Of a stretch of DNA of 64,000 bases, positions 43,373 through 51,541 are shown piece after piece. Location of the stretch: the NCBI GenBank assembly GCA_964429385.1, contig CAYSBR010000018.1, forward strand, positions 1-64,000, in the 5' to 3' direction. Both the position numbers and the translations under genes were made by a program. The stretch comes from UBA2377 sp964429385 (lineage in GTDB: Bacteria > Verrucomicrobiota > Verrucomicrobiia > Opitutales > Opitutaceae). The notes beneath the pieces are model-generated. The model did not search any database and had not been told where the DNA came from. It was given only the letters and a program-made list of their open reading frames with translations. The stretch's first letter is position 1. Each line of letters opens with the position of its first letter.

Positions 43373-46296
43373 GCGAACACTTGATCCGCGTAGGGCTGCC
43401 ACGCCGTCCAGTCGCGCGGCGTGCCATCGTCGCGCTCCGGACGATGGAAACGCCGCACGAAGTAGTGTTCGATGATCTGGGCCTGCTGCTCGCGGTTGAA
43501 GGTATCGAAGTTACCCCCCGCCGCGTTCAGCGCATTCTGTGCCCCTTCGCCATCGAAGCCATCCGTGTAACCGTAGTTGTAGCCACCGGTCATCTGGCCG
43601 TGGATCGCCTCGACCATATAGAACGGCCCCTCGACCACCGCCTGCCACACATGCGCGAGCTCGTGGATCAGCGTCGGCCGGTCCAGTTCGTTCCATGAGG
43701 CGAAGTTGATCAGATACATCGTCGTGAACGCGCGCTCGCCGTTGATTTTTTGCACGAGATCCACCGGCAGGGACATGACGGCCAGCCGGACCTTCCCAAG
43801 GTCGATCGACTTGCCATAGATCCTGGCCGCATCCGCGCGCTCATCCGCCGTGAGCGGACGATATTCGCCCGGGAACCACTCCAGCACGAGCGTGAGCGCC
43901 AGAGCGATGGCGCTCCCGCCAATCTCAAGCGCGCCCTCCAGCACGGCGAGGGCAGATTTGCCCAGCGCCTTGAGCGCGGCGAAGACCCGGCGCGCCGCCT
44001 CCTCGGTTGGTTGCACCACCGCCGCGTGCACGATGTCCTTGAGCGTCTTCTTCGCCACTTCGAAGGCTTTCACGAGATTGCGCATCGCCTGATCGGGATG
44101 CGCCAGCGTATCGGCCACCAACTGAGCCAGGGTCACCCCGAGCTTCAGCAGTTCGGCCACAACCGCCTGCATCACCTCAAGCGACTTCTGCACGGCCCAG
44201 GTCACCAATTCGGCCACCGCCGCCCCGGCCGCCAGCAGCCCGCGCACCATGGACTTCACGCCTTCGAGCACATCCGTCTCCAGCCAGAGCAGGATATAGT
44301 CCACCGTATGCCCGGCCCGGTAGAGCGCCTCGCTCACCAGCGCGAGCGCCTTGTCGCCGGCCTGCACCGCCCAGTCGATGAGGTCCGAGACCAGCGCGCC
44401 GGCGGCCTCAGCCGCGGCGATCACCTGGCGCAGGGCCGCCTCGGACTTTGCCTTGGCCCAGTCCAGCGCCTCGCGCACGGAGCGCCCGAACGCCCGCAGG
44501 GCATTCATCGTCTCGCGCCAGGCCAGCGCGGCCAGCTGGCCGGCCTGCTTGAGCAGCCAGTCAAAGACGGCGCCCACCGGGCCGAGCCGGCTGAGCAGCG
44601 CGTGCAGCGTGCGGCGGAAGACCAGGAAGCCCTGCTGCAACGCCGTGCCCAGCACCTCGGCGACCGCCTTGCCCACCTTGATCGCCGCGTCGAGCAGCTT
44701 GTTGGCCAGCGCCCAGCTCGACTGCATCAGCGAGAGCGTGAATTCCGCCAGTGTCTTGCCCAGGGCAAAGATCGCCTTCACCGCAAGCTGCAGGGCTTCG
44801 CCCACGAGGGCGCCGATTCCTCGGACCACTTCCCACATTGTCTGGCCGAGCTTGAACGCTGCATCCACCACCGAGCGCACCAGCGCCAGACCTTTTTGCG
44901 CGAGTTCGGCGATAAGGTCGCCCAGCACCCGGCCCGCGGCGAGCACGCCGGCGACAATCTGCCGCACCGCCTCAGCCGTCGCCGTAGCGATGTAAACGGC
45001 GAGCTCTTTCAGCGAGTTGCCCACCCGGATGATCGCCGCCGCCACCTGTTGCAGAAACTGCGCACCCTGCTTCGCCACATCCTTGAGGATGTTTTGGAAC
45101 GTGTGCCCGAGCCCGCGCATTTCGCGGATCACCGTATCGAGCAGCGATCCGGGGTTGGTCAGCGCCGCGACCACAATCCGACCCAGCGCCTGCCCGACCG
45201 CCACGAGTGCCTTGATCATGTTCCGCACGAGCGCGGCGCCGAATTTGACCGCCTCCACGAGAATCTGCGCCACCGTCCGGCCCAGCTCGATCAGCGCCTG
45301 GGCGAATTTCTTCATGACCTCGAAGGTCTTGTTCACGAGCCAGCCGACGAGATCCATGATCTGCCGACCGAGATCGCGCAACGCCTGCAACACCATCTTG
45401 ACCGACGAATAGACGAAGTTCGCCACGGCGCTCAGCACGTCGTAGATCGCCTTGCCCGCCGCCTCGATGCCCTGGATGATTTTTTTCACGACCGCCAGGC
45501 TCACGCGAATAGCTCCGGCGATGAGGTCGCCGATCACCTTGCCGGCAGCGATGACCGCCTTCACAAGATCGGCCACCGCCTGCACCGTCCAGTTGACCAC
45601 ATCACGGATGACCTCGGCGATGGCTCTCACGATATCGCCCACGGCTTTCACGATCGCATCCACCACGGCCTTCACCGCCTGCACGATGGGATCGATGATG
45701 TTCTCCTCGACCCATTCCACGACCGCGCGGTCGTGCGGCGCATTCGGGCCGGGCACTCGCGCCCGTTTCACCCGCAGGGTTTTCCCCTGCGCGGAGATCC
45801 AAGCCGCGGCATCCTTCGCCGCGGCGCGGTCCACGGTCGCGCCTCCCTTCATGAGAAACTCCTTCATGAGCACGCTGCCATGCGCGGCCGGCATCACCCC
45901 GACCGCCTGCACCACACGCCCGCCCCGCGCCGCGCTGCGGTAGGCGTCGATCACCAGTTTGCGTTCCGTCGGAGTGGTCCGCGCGACAAAATCGAAGTGC
46001 TGCCGCAATGCATCGTCGGTCTCCAGCGTATCGTCAAAGGCCACCGCCAGCTGGCGGGCCTGGGTGGGGTTCTTCTCCGCCAGTTGGCGAAACGCGGGCG
46101 CGAATTCCGCCGGCGTGACTTTCATGGTTTTCAGCTGCTTGGACGCCTTGGCGCGGTCGGCAAGGTTCACCTGGTTGATTTGCGCGGCCAACCGGTTGGC
46201 CGGCGCGGGTGCGGCCGCGGTGGCGCTGATGATAACAGGCTTCGCCGAACGGGCGGCGGTGGTGGAAAGGGATGTCTTTTTGAGTGAAGTGGGCAT
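43369..46296 (-). CDS. Large 29-residue helical-repeat protein with C-terminal HExxH zincin domain
   Basis: The 975-residue protein has three parts. Residues 1-240 are an Ala-rich, globular or helical N-region without a signal peptide. Residues 244-799 are about nineteen tandem repeats of 29 residues (consensus VVxALxxLGKTLAELVxxAV...ALVRK), predicted amphipathic helical hairpins forming a solenoid or membrane-active array. From about 812 there is a zincin-like domain: PLTADERADAARIYG, then GKSIDLGKVRLAV, the zinc motif HELAH at 878-882 in LIHELAHVWQAVVEG, and FNREQQAQIIEHYF near 935. This resembles DUF4157 and related peptidase-like domains found in polymorphic-toxin and contractile-injection settings. 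An SD (GGAGG) precedes the ATG. It is the middle gene of the three-gene operon. Confidence 0.85.
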   Translation of the reverse strand: MPTSLKKTSLSTTAARSAKPVIISATAAAPAPANRLAAQINQVNLADRAKASKQLKTMKVTPAEFAPAFRQLAEKNPTQARQLAVAFDDTLETDDALRQHFDFVARTTPTERKLVIDAYRSAARGGRVVQAVGVMPAAHGSVLMKEFLMKGGATVDRAAAKDAAAWISAQGKTLRVKRARVPGPNAPHDRAVVEWVEENIIDPIVQAVKAVVDAIVKAVGDIVRAIAEVIRDVVNWTVQAVADLVKAVIAAGKVIGDLIAGAIRVSLAVVKKIIQGIEAAGKAIYDVLSAVANFVYSSVKMVLQALRDLGRQIMDLVGWLVNKTFEVMKKFAQALIELGRTVAQILVEAVKFGAALVRNMIKALVAVGQALGRIVVAALTNPGSLLDTVIREMRGLGHTFQNILKDVAKQGAQFLQQVAAAIIRVGNSLKELAVYIATATAEAVRQIVAGVLAAGRVLGDLIAELAQKGLALVRSVVDAAFKLGQTMWEVVRGIGALVGEALQLAVKAIFALGKTLAEFTLSLMQSSWALANKLLDAAIKVGKAVAEVLGTALQQGFLVFRRTLHALLSRLGPVGAVFDWLLKQAGQLAALAWRETMNALRAFGRSVREALDWAKAKSEAALRQVIAAAEAAGALVSDLIDWAVQAGDKALALVSEALYRAGHTVDYILLWLETDVLEGVKSMVRGLLAAGAAVAELVTWAVQKSLEVMQAVVAELLKLGVTLAQLVADTLAHPDQAMRNLVKAFEVAKKTLKDIVHAAVVQPTEEAARRVFAALKALGKSALAVLEGALEIGGSAIALALTLVLEWFPGEYRPLTADERADAARIYGKSIDLGKVRLAVMSLPVDLVQKINGERAFTTMYLINFASWNELDRPTLIHELAHVWQAVVEGPFYMVEAIHGQMTGGYNYGYTDGFDGEGAQNALNAAGGNFDTFNREQQAQIIEHYFVRRFHRPERDDGTPRDWTAWQPYADQVFA
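43900..45567 (-). repeat. About nineteen 87-bp (29-codon) tandem repeats in the solenoid gene
   Basis: Protein-level periodicity covers residues 244-799. Sixteen or more consecutive units are exactly 29 residues when aligned on the conserved Gly in xALxxxGxx (for example IIQGIEAAGKAIYDVL, VLQALRDLGRQIMDLV, FAQALIELGRTVAQIL). One unit is 33 residues (563-595) and one is 30 (741-770). DNA identity between units is low, so the array is old and kept by selection. Confidence 0.85.
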
Positions 46297-46355
46297 GATG
46301 CTGCCTCCGTGATTACGGGTTTTAAAAATTGTGGATGCGAACAGGGACAGAGCCC

Positions 46356-48044
46356 TCAGGGCTCGAAATAGACGGCAACGCGGCCGTCCGTGTGGGTTTT
46401 CACCGCAAGGATGGCGATCGGGTCCTTCTGGGTCGCCGGCACCTTCGTGATGAGAAACTCCCGCCAGAGCACCGGGTCGAGCCGCGTGTGCAGCGCCCGG
46501 CTCAGCGAACCCCCGCCATGGAAATCGCCCTGCGATGAGAGCACCTGCCAATACGTCAGGTAAGCCACGATTTCCCGGTCCACGGGGTCGAACGAAATCT
46601 CGGCCCTCACTTCGATCTGCGCGGTGGCGGCTTGCGTGGGCATGCCCGCGCGCTTGCCGCTGAGCGTCACCCGCACGCGATGGGCCCGATTGTGCACCCC
46701 GGCTCCGTCGAAGGAGTAGCCGGTGGTGCCGATAAACGTCACCGCCCCAAGCGTGGCGCCGGGAAACGCCCCCAGCGCCTGCCGCACCCGCGCGCCGACC
46801 AGCGCCGCGATCTCCGCCGCCGTCCACGCTGTCTTGGTGCCTTGCGGTGATTTGGTGCGCGGAGCCAGCAGCGTCGCCGCGGTCGTCCCCCGCCGCCAGA
46901 AGACGACCCCGTTTTCAAAATCACTGAACCGGTCCTGGCTGCGTCCGGTGCGATCAACAATCAGCACGGAGGGATTGAGCGTGAGCACCGGTGCCGCCAC
47001 CAGTGCGGCCGTCGAGCCGAGTTTGACGGTCGGAGTCGCCGTCACCACGGGAGCGGCGGTGGCCGCGCGCGCCTTCGTGGTGGTCGCCTTCTTCGCCGCG
47101 GTGGTCGCGGTCGGGGCCACGACCTTGACCGCCGTGATGGCCGGGGAAGGTTGCGGATCGGGCAGCCGCAGGACGTCCGCCGGCAGCTCCAACAACGGCT
47201 TGCGCAGCGTGGGAATGCCGGTGTGGCCGATCCCCCGGTGCGGGATCAATTCATCAGAGATCGGGTAACCCAGCTGGGCATTACGCTCCCAGCCCTGCTG
47301 GGCCCAGTAATCACGGATGAGTCCGTGCACCTCGTGCGCGGAGGTCGTGGACGTCCAGTAGAGGGACCCGCGTTGAAAATGATTGAAGCGCCCCCGGCCG
47401 TCGGGAGTGCCCGTTTCGTCCGTCGTCGGATAACCCAGCAGGCTCGCCTCCTCCCCCAAAGCCCGATACTTGGTCAGGATCGCCCCGTGCACCTCGCGCG
47501 CCCCGGTCTGCGCGTGCCAGTAGATCGAACCATTCTGGAAATGCTGGCAACGCCCCTCCTTCTGCGGATCCCGCCCCGTCAGTTCACCGGTGCGCGGATA
47601 ACCGAGCAGACCACGCTCCCAGCTCAGCGCCGCCCACTTCGTGCGGATCGCGCCGCGCACCTCATGGGCACCGCTGCCGGGCGACCAGTAGATCGAGCCG
47701 TTTTTGTAATGCTGGTAATAACCCACCCGATCCGGGCAGACCTGCACCGCACCGGTGGCCGCACCCAACACGCCGGCGGCTCCGCCCAGGGCGGCATACC
47801 GGGCGTTGATCATCACCCCCGCCAACTCCTGCGGCGACTTGGCCCCCAGCACCGCCGTCGCCAACACCGCCTGGGTCCGGTCGGACACAGACACTTTTTT
47901 GGCCGCCGTCATGAGGCGGACTTCCATTTCGCCCGGAGTCTCCAGTGTTTCCGGTGCGTTTTCGTCAATCAGCAAGGCCGCCGCAGGCGCGGTACGCAAT
48001 CCATGGTCCAGCAACGTGGACACACTCATCTTAACATTAGGCAT
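46356..48044 (-). CDS. LGFP-repeat protein
   Basis: The 562-residue protein has at least three LGFP-type repeats in residues 83-260, each with a GYYQHYKNGSIYW-like core (GRCQHFQNGSIYWHAQTGAREVHGAI, GRFNHFQRGSLYWTSTTSAHEVHG) and a LLGYPRT turn, plus a fourth partial unit at about 370-390 (FSDFENGVVFWRRG). A Thr/Ala/Lys/Pro-rich linker (about 300-355) precedes it. The C-terminal 170 residues are an unrecognised domain. LGFP repeats usually bind cell-wall or glycan surfaces. There is no signal peptide. The ATG at 48044 has the SD-like AAAGGGA. It leads the operon; the solenoid gene starts 59 bases after its stop. Confidence 0.82.
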   Translation of the reverse strand: MPNVKMSVSTLLDHGLRTAPAAALLIDENAPETLETPGEMEVRLMTAAKKVSVSDRTQAVLATAVLGAKSPQELAGVMINARYAALGGAAGVLGAATGAVQVCPDRVGYYQHYKNGSIYWSPGSGAHEVRGAIRTKWAALSWERGLLGYPRTGELTGRDPQKEGRCQHFQNGSIYWHAQTGAREVHGAILTKYRALGEEASLLGYPTTDETGTPDGRGRFNHFQRGSLYWTSTTSAHEVHGLIRDYWAQQGWERNAQLGYPISDELIPHRGIGHTGIPTLRKPLLELPADVLRLPDPQPSPAITAVKVVAPTATTAAKKATTTKARAATAAPVVTATPTVKLGSTAALVAAPVLTLNPSVLIVDRTGRSQDRFSDFENGVVFWRRGTTAATLLAPRTKSPQGTKTAWTAAEIAALVGARVRQALGAFPGATLGAVTFIGTTGYSFDGAGVHNRAHRVRVTLSGKRAGMPTQAATAQIEVRAEISFDPVDREIVAYLTYWQVLSSQGDFHGGGSLSRALHTRLDPVLWREFLITKVPATQKDPIAILAVKTHTDGRVAVYFEP

Positions 48045-48201
48045 GAGGTCCCTTTCAGGTTTGAGGTTCTGAAGCTGAAGCTGGAGCCATCGGTTTGCGA
48101 CAAGCCCCCGTGCTCGGCAAGACACCGGCGCGTAAGCAAAACGTAAATATCACCGCCATTGACCGGATCGCCCGCAGAGGCCACGCTTATCCGACATTCC
48201 C

Positions 48202-48657
48202 ATGGCCGAGTCCGACACCGTCACCGCCGCCGATCCTGTCAGACAATTCTCGGTTTTCGCCGAAAACCGGGTCGGGCGCCTGCACGAACTGGTCGCCCTG
48301 TTAAAGGGCCATGAGGTTCACATCATGGCCATGACGATGCTCGACACGACGGACAGCGTCATCATCCGCATGGTGGTGGACGACCACGAAAAAGCCCGCG
48401 AGCTGATGGTCCTGAATGATTTTCCCTACACCGAGTGCGAGCTGCTCGCCGTGGAAATCAACGATGAAGCCGAGCTAAAGGGCGTCTTGGCCGCCCTGCT
48501 GGAGGCGGAGATCAACATCCATTACGTTTACAGCTTCATCAAACGTCCCGAGGGAAAATCCGCCCTCGCCATCAACGCCGAGGACAGCGACACCGGCGCG
48601 CAGGCGCTCAGTCGCCGCGGTTACCGTGTGCTCACCCACCGCGACATCGCGCGGTAG
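48202..48657 (+). CDS. Tandem ACT-domain protein
   Basis: The 151-residue protein has two ACT domains: residues 15-80 (QFSVFAENRVGRLHELVALL, VIIRMVVDDHEKARELM) and 83-148 (ELLAVEINDEAELKGVLAALLEAEINIHYVYSF). Stand-alone tandem ACT proteins bind amino acids and may regulate metabolism. The partner cannot be identified here. It is divergent from the LGFP operon across 157 bases. A tandem repeat region follows. Confidence 0.88.
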   Translation: MAESDTVTAADPVRQFSVFAENRVGRLHELVALLKGHEVHIMAMTMLDTTDSVIIRMVVDDHEKARELMVLNDFPYTECELLAVEINDEAELKGVLAALLEAEINIHYVYSFIKRPEGKSALAINAEDSDTGAQALSRRGYRVLTHRDIAR

Positions 48658-48675
48658 GCAGGAGGCAAACCGTTG

Positions 48676-48804
48676 GAACCGCCAATGGACGCCAATGGAC
48701 GCCAATTCACGCTAATTCACGTTAATAGAACGGAGTTTTTGCGTTTTTCGTGGCTCTGATCGGGCTCGAAAAAATTAGCTCTCATTAACGTGAATTAGCG
48801 GTTC
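48676..48804. repeat. 10-bp tandem repeats closed by an inverted arm
   Basis: Five consecutive 10-bp units at 48681-48730: GCCAATGGAC, GCCAATGGAC, GCCAATTCAC, GCTAATTCAC, GTTAATAGAA. At 48784-48804 the reverse complement of the array skeleton appears (ATTAACGTGAATTAGCGGTTC against GAACCGC..CTAATTCACGTTAAT). The element can fold into a long hairpin. It occupies most of the 303-base gap 48658-48960; the remainder (48805-48960) shows no gene. Confidence 0.8.
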
Positions 48805-48960
48805 AAGGCTTGCCTGCCTTCGCCTCTGCTTTCTTTGCGATCTCCGTGTAAGAAACGACCGCCGGTATGATTGCAGGAACCGAACCCCCGAATTTTTGAC
48901 CACGGATTAGGAAGTCAGCCCAGCCGTGTCATCAGTGGCTAAAAAGTTCCGGCGCCGCCA

Positions 48961-49452
48961 CTACAGCGGGACCATCCGCTCGCCGTCGAGGTGGTAGATT
49001 CCCACCAGATAGCCCTGCTCAAACATCGCGCCGACTTTGAAGTGCCCGTAGAAGGCCACGGGCACATCGAGCAGCGGCCGCACGCCTTTGCGCAATCTGA
49101 TCACCACCCAGTCGTTCATGTTGGGGATGATGCCGTAGCAGCACATCATCTGGTCGCGCATGAGCAGCAGCTCCGTCACCAGTCCGCCGTCCATCTTCAC
49201 CGGCAGCATGAAGCCGGCCACGATCGCCTTCTTCCCGCTCCATGACTTCACTTCATTCGGGATCTGCTCCTCCCCCGTCGGCAGCGGCCCCTTCGGATCA
49301 GCCTCCGGATCGTAGGGCGGCGCCACAAATTTGAACCCCGCCAGCCGGTCGAAACCCAGCTGCAGATAGCCGTCCTTGGTCATGGCCGGTGCCGCAACCA
49401 GCGGCGCGGCCATGATCACGAACAACAGGGGAAGGAGACGGAAGCGCACCAT
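48961..49452 (-). CDS. DUF3299 family exported protein
   Basis: The 163-residue protein has a signal peptide (LLPLLFVIMAAPLVAAPA) and the DUF3299 core: KAIVAGFMLPVKMDGGLVTELLLM followed by the cysteine pair in RDQMMCCYGIIPNMNDWVVIRL. The function of the family is unknown. In some genomes it accompanies respiratory or metal-related exported proteins, but that is not evident here. It is on the minus strand ahead of the sugar-acid cluster. Confidence 0.88.
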   Translation of the reverse strand: MVRFRLLPLLFVIMAAPLVAAPAMTKDGYLQLGFDRLAGFKFVAPPYDPEADPKGPLPTGEEQIPNEVKSWSGKKAIVAGFMLPVKMDGGLVTELLLMRDQMMCCYGIIPNMNDWVVIRLRKGVRPLLDVPVAFYGHFKVGAMFEQGYLVGIYHLDGERMVPL

Positions 49453-49500
49453 GTTTTCGGCACTGAAACCCGCCCTCTCCGCCGCGTCAAACTCCCGCGA

Positions 49501-50352
49501 TCATACGCGGTAAAACGCCTCGGCGTTGCGGACGTAGAGCTTGTGCAGTTCGTCGGGTGACACGCCCTTGAGGGCATCATCCAGCGTGTTGACCCAGCGC
49601 GGGTAGTCCGTCGCTTGCGTGGAGACGGGCCAGTCGCCGCCGAAGATCACGCGGTCGAAGCCAAAACAGTCCACGACATGGTCAATGTAAGGCCGCAGAT
49701 CGGCCGCGGCCCATTTCTGGAAATCCGCCTCCGTCACAAGGCCGGAGAGCTTGCACCAGACGTTGGGAAACTGCGCCAGCTCGCGCAGCTCGGCGCGCCA
49801 CGGATCGAGCAGCCCGGCCTTGATGTCGGGCTTCGCGATGTGGTCCATGATGAACTTCACGTTCGGACACTGGCGCACGAGCTTCAACGTGTTCGCAAGC
49901 TGCGTGTGGTTGATACAAAGATCGAACGAGAGCCCGTGCCGCGCCAGCAGCTGCACGCCGCGCACAAAGCCGGGCTTCAGGCAAAACTCCTGGTCGGCCT
50001 CGAACTGGATGATGCGGCGGATGCCCTTGATGAGCGGATTCGATGCCAGCCGCGCGAGGTCCGCCTCGGCCGCATCGCCCTTCTCCAACGGCGCCCACGG
50101 CACGATGCCGCGGATGCGCGGATCCACCCGCGCGACTTCCGTCACCCAGTCGGCTTCCTCCTGGAATTGCGCGGGATCACACTCGCACTGGAGGAACACC
50201 ATCTTGGCCACCTGCACAGGTCCGCAAGCCTTGCGGTATTCGTCGATCAGGTGGTCGCGGTTGAGCATGGGCACGCTCGCGAGCCACGGATAACGGAGAC
50301 GCTTGAGGTCCCAGATGTGGAGGTGGGTATCAACGATGGGGAAGTTTGGCAT
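49501..50352 (-). CDS. Amidohydrolase-family sugar lactonase (fuconolactonase-like)
   Basis: The 283-residue protein is a TIM-barrel amidohydrolase of the amidohydrolase-2 type, closest in pattern to L-fucono-/L-rhamnono-lactonases: IVDTHLHIWDLKRLRYPWL at the N-terminus, KMVFLQCECDPAQFQEE, KFIMDHIAKPDIKAGL, NVWCKLSGLVTEADF, and the metal-binding Asp in VIFGGDWPVST. It would open a sugar-acid lactone. It is the last gene of the minus-strand cluster with a 2-hydroxyacid dehydrogenase, an SDR and a zinc dehydrogenase. Confidence 0.85.
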   Translation of the reverse strand: MPNFPIVDTHLHIWDLKRLRYPWLASVPMLNRDHLIDEYRKACGPVQVAKMVFLQCECDPAQFQEEADWVTEVARVDPRIRGIVPWAPLEKGDAAEADLARLASNPLIKGIRRIIQFEADQEFCLKPGFVRGVQLLARHGLSFDLCINHTQLANTLKLVRQCPNVKFIMDHIAKPDIKAGLLDPWRAELRELAQFPNVWCKLSGLVTEADFQKWAAADLRPYIDHVVDCFGFDRVIFGGDWPVSTQATDYPRWVNTLDDALKGVSPDELHKLYVRNAEAFYRV

Positions 50353-50380
50353 GATGGGGATGGGGTTGTGAGTTATGTAA

Positions 50381-50515
50381 CCACGAATGAACGCGAATTA
50401 TCTTTAGCCACAGATTACACAGATAAGCACAGATGAAATACCGCCGTTTGAATATCTGTGACCATCTGTGGCCAAGTCCGGTCTGTATTCGCGTCTCTTC
50501 GCGGCCATTCGCGGA
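50381..50515. repeat. Nested inverted repeats (GCGAAT outer, CACAGATG inner)
   Basis: Outer arms: CCACGAATGAACGCGAATT (50381-50399) against ATTCGCG...GCGGCCATTCGCGG (50487-50515). Inner arms: GCCACAGATTACACAGATAA and CACAGATG (50407-50434) against ATCTGTGACCATCTGTGGCC (50454-50473). Two distinct short-period palindromic element types are nested. They fill the 170-base gap between the amidohydrolase gene and the 2-hydroxyacid dehydrogenase gene and are transcribed with the cluster. Confidence 0.8.
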
Positions 50516-50522
50516 TAAAGAG

Positions 50523-51482
50523 TCACTTGTTCACCTGATTCTTGGGCGACTCGCCGCGCAGCACGCGGACGGCCTCCTCGGCGGCGAGCTTCTGCAGGCG
50601 CGGGATGCTGCTCTCACTGTACCACGCGACGTGCGAAGTCAGGAGCGCGTTGGGCGCGGTGCGCAACGGATGCTCAGCCGGGAACGGCTCCGTCTCGAAT
50701 ACATCGAGGCCGGCGCCGCCGATCACGCCGTCGAGCAGCGCCTGGGCCAGCGCCACCGTATCAATGAGCGGACCGCGCGCGGTGTTCACGATCACCGTGG
50801 TCTTCTTCATTTCCGTCAGGCGCGCGGCATTGACGAAGTGCTTCGTCTCCGCGGTCAGCGGCAGGTGCAGCGAAAGAATGTCCGCCCGCGTGAAAAGATC
50901 ATCCAGCTCCACCTTCTCGACGCCTTCCATCGCCATGACATCGGCGGGCACAAAGGGATCGTAGGCGATGCGCTTGCCGTCGAACCCGCGCATCATGGCG
51001 TGCGCGTTGCGCGCGATGCGGCCGAAGCCGGCGGTGGCAAAAGTCATTTCCCGCAGCGAAGGCATGGGCCGGTCGGGCACGATTTTCCAGGTGCCGGCGC
51101 GCAGGCGGGCATCGATCTGCGGCAGCTGGCGCACCAGCGCCACGGCCAGCGAGACGGCGTGCTCCGCCACTTCGTGGACTCCATAGTCGGGCACGTTGCA
51201 CACCGCGATGCCCCGGGCCTTGGCCGCGGCAAGGTCCACATTGTCCACGCCGATGCCGTAGCGGACGATAACCTTGCACTTCTCCAGCGCGGCGATGACC
51301 GCCGCATTGACGGGAGCCCACTGCACGAGCAGCGCCTCGGCGTCACGCGCCGCGGCGATGACCTCCTCCGGCGTCTTGCATTGCGCGACGACCAGTTCGG
51401 CGCCGCCTGCGGCAATGATGGTCTCCTCGTGGCGGAGATTGGGGAAACCGTGATCGGTGATGAGGACGCGAGGTTTGGACAT
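50523..51482 (-). CDS. D-isomer-specific 2-hydroxyacid dehydrogenase (CtBP-like)
   Basis: NAD-dependent dehydrogenase acting on 2-hydroxy/2-keto acids. The 319-residue product has the Rossmann glycine motif ATAGFGRIARNAH, the catalytic Arg region VRYGIGVDNVDLAAA, NTARGPLIDTVAL with the conserved motif, and SHVAWYSESS, the position where the catalytic His is found. The DVFETEP and LHLPLTAETKHFVNAARL motifs resemble the C-terminal-binding-protein/phosphoglycerate dehydrogenase group. It sits in the sugar-acid cluster, 59 bases from the SDR gene. The substrate is unknown. Confidence 0.9.
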   Translation of the reverse strand: MSKPRVLITDHGFPNLRHEETIIAAGGAELVVAQCKTPEEVIAAARDAEALLVQWAPVNAAVIAALEKCKVIVRYGIGVDNVDLAAAKARGIAVCNVPDYGVHEVAEHAVSLAVALVRQLPQIDARLRAGTWKIVPDRPMPSLREMTFATAGFGRIARNAHAMMRGFDGKRIAYDPFVPADVMAMEGVEKVELDDLFTRADILSLHLPLTAETKHFVNAARLTEMKKTTVIVNTARGPLIDTVALAQALLDGVIGGAGLDVFETEPFPAEHPLRTAPNALLTSHVAWYSESSIPRLQKLAAEEAVRVLRGESPKNQVNK

Positions 51483-51541
51483 GAGAGAAATGGATTGGGT
51501 CAGTATTCGGGTCGCCGCCCCGGACGGGCACGACCGAAAAA

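Noticed and set aside
43750..46287. An 845-codon open frame on the + strand opposite the repeat-protein gene
   Set aside because: It is antisense to a strongly supported coding region, is rich in His/Arg/Gln with no motif, and arises from the high GC content.
42395..48044. Whether the LGFP/zincin/C25 operon is a prophage or contractile-injection locus
   Set aside because: No sheath, tube, baseplate, AAA+ ATPase or phage gene occurs in the window; only cargo-like domains are present, so I did not call it one.
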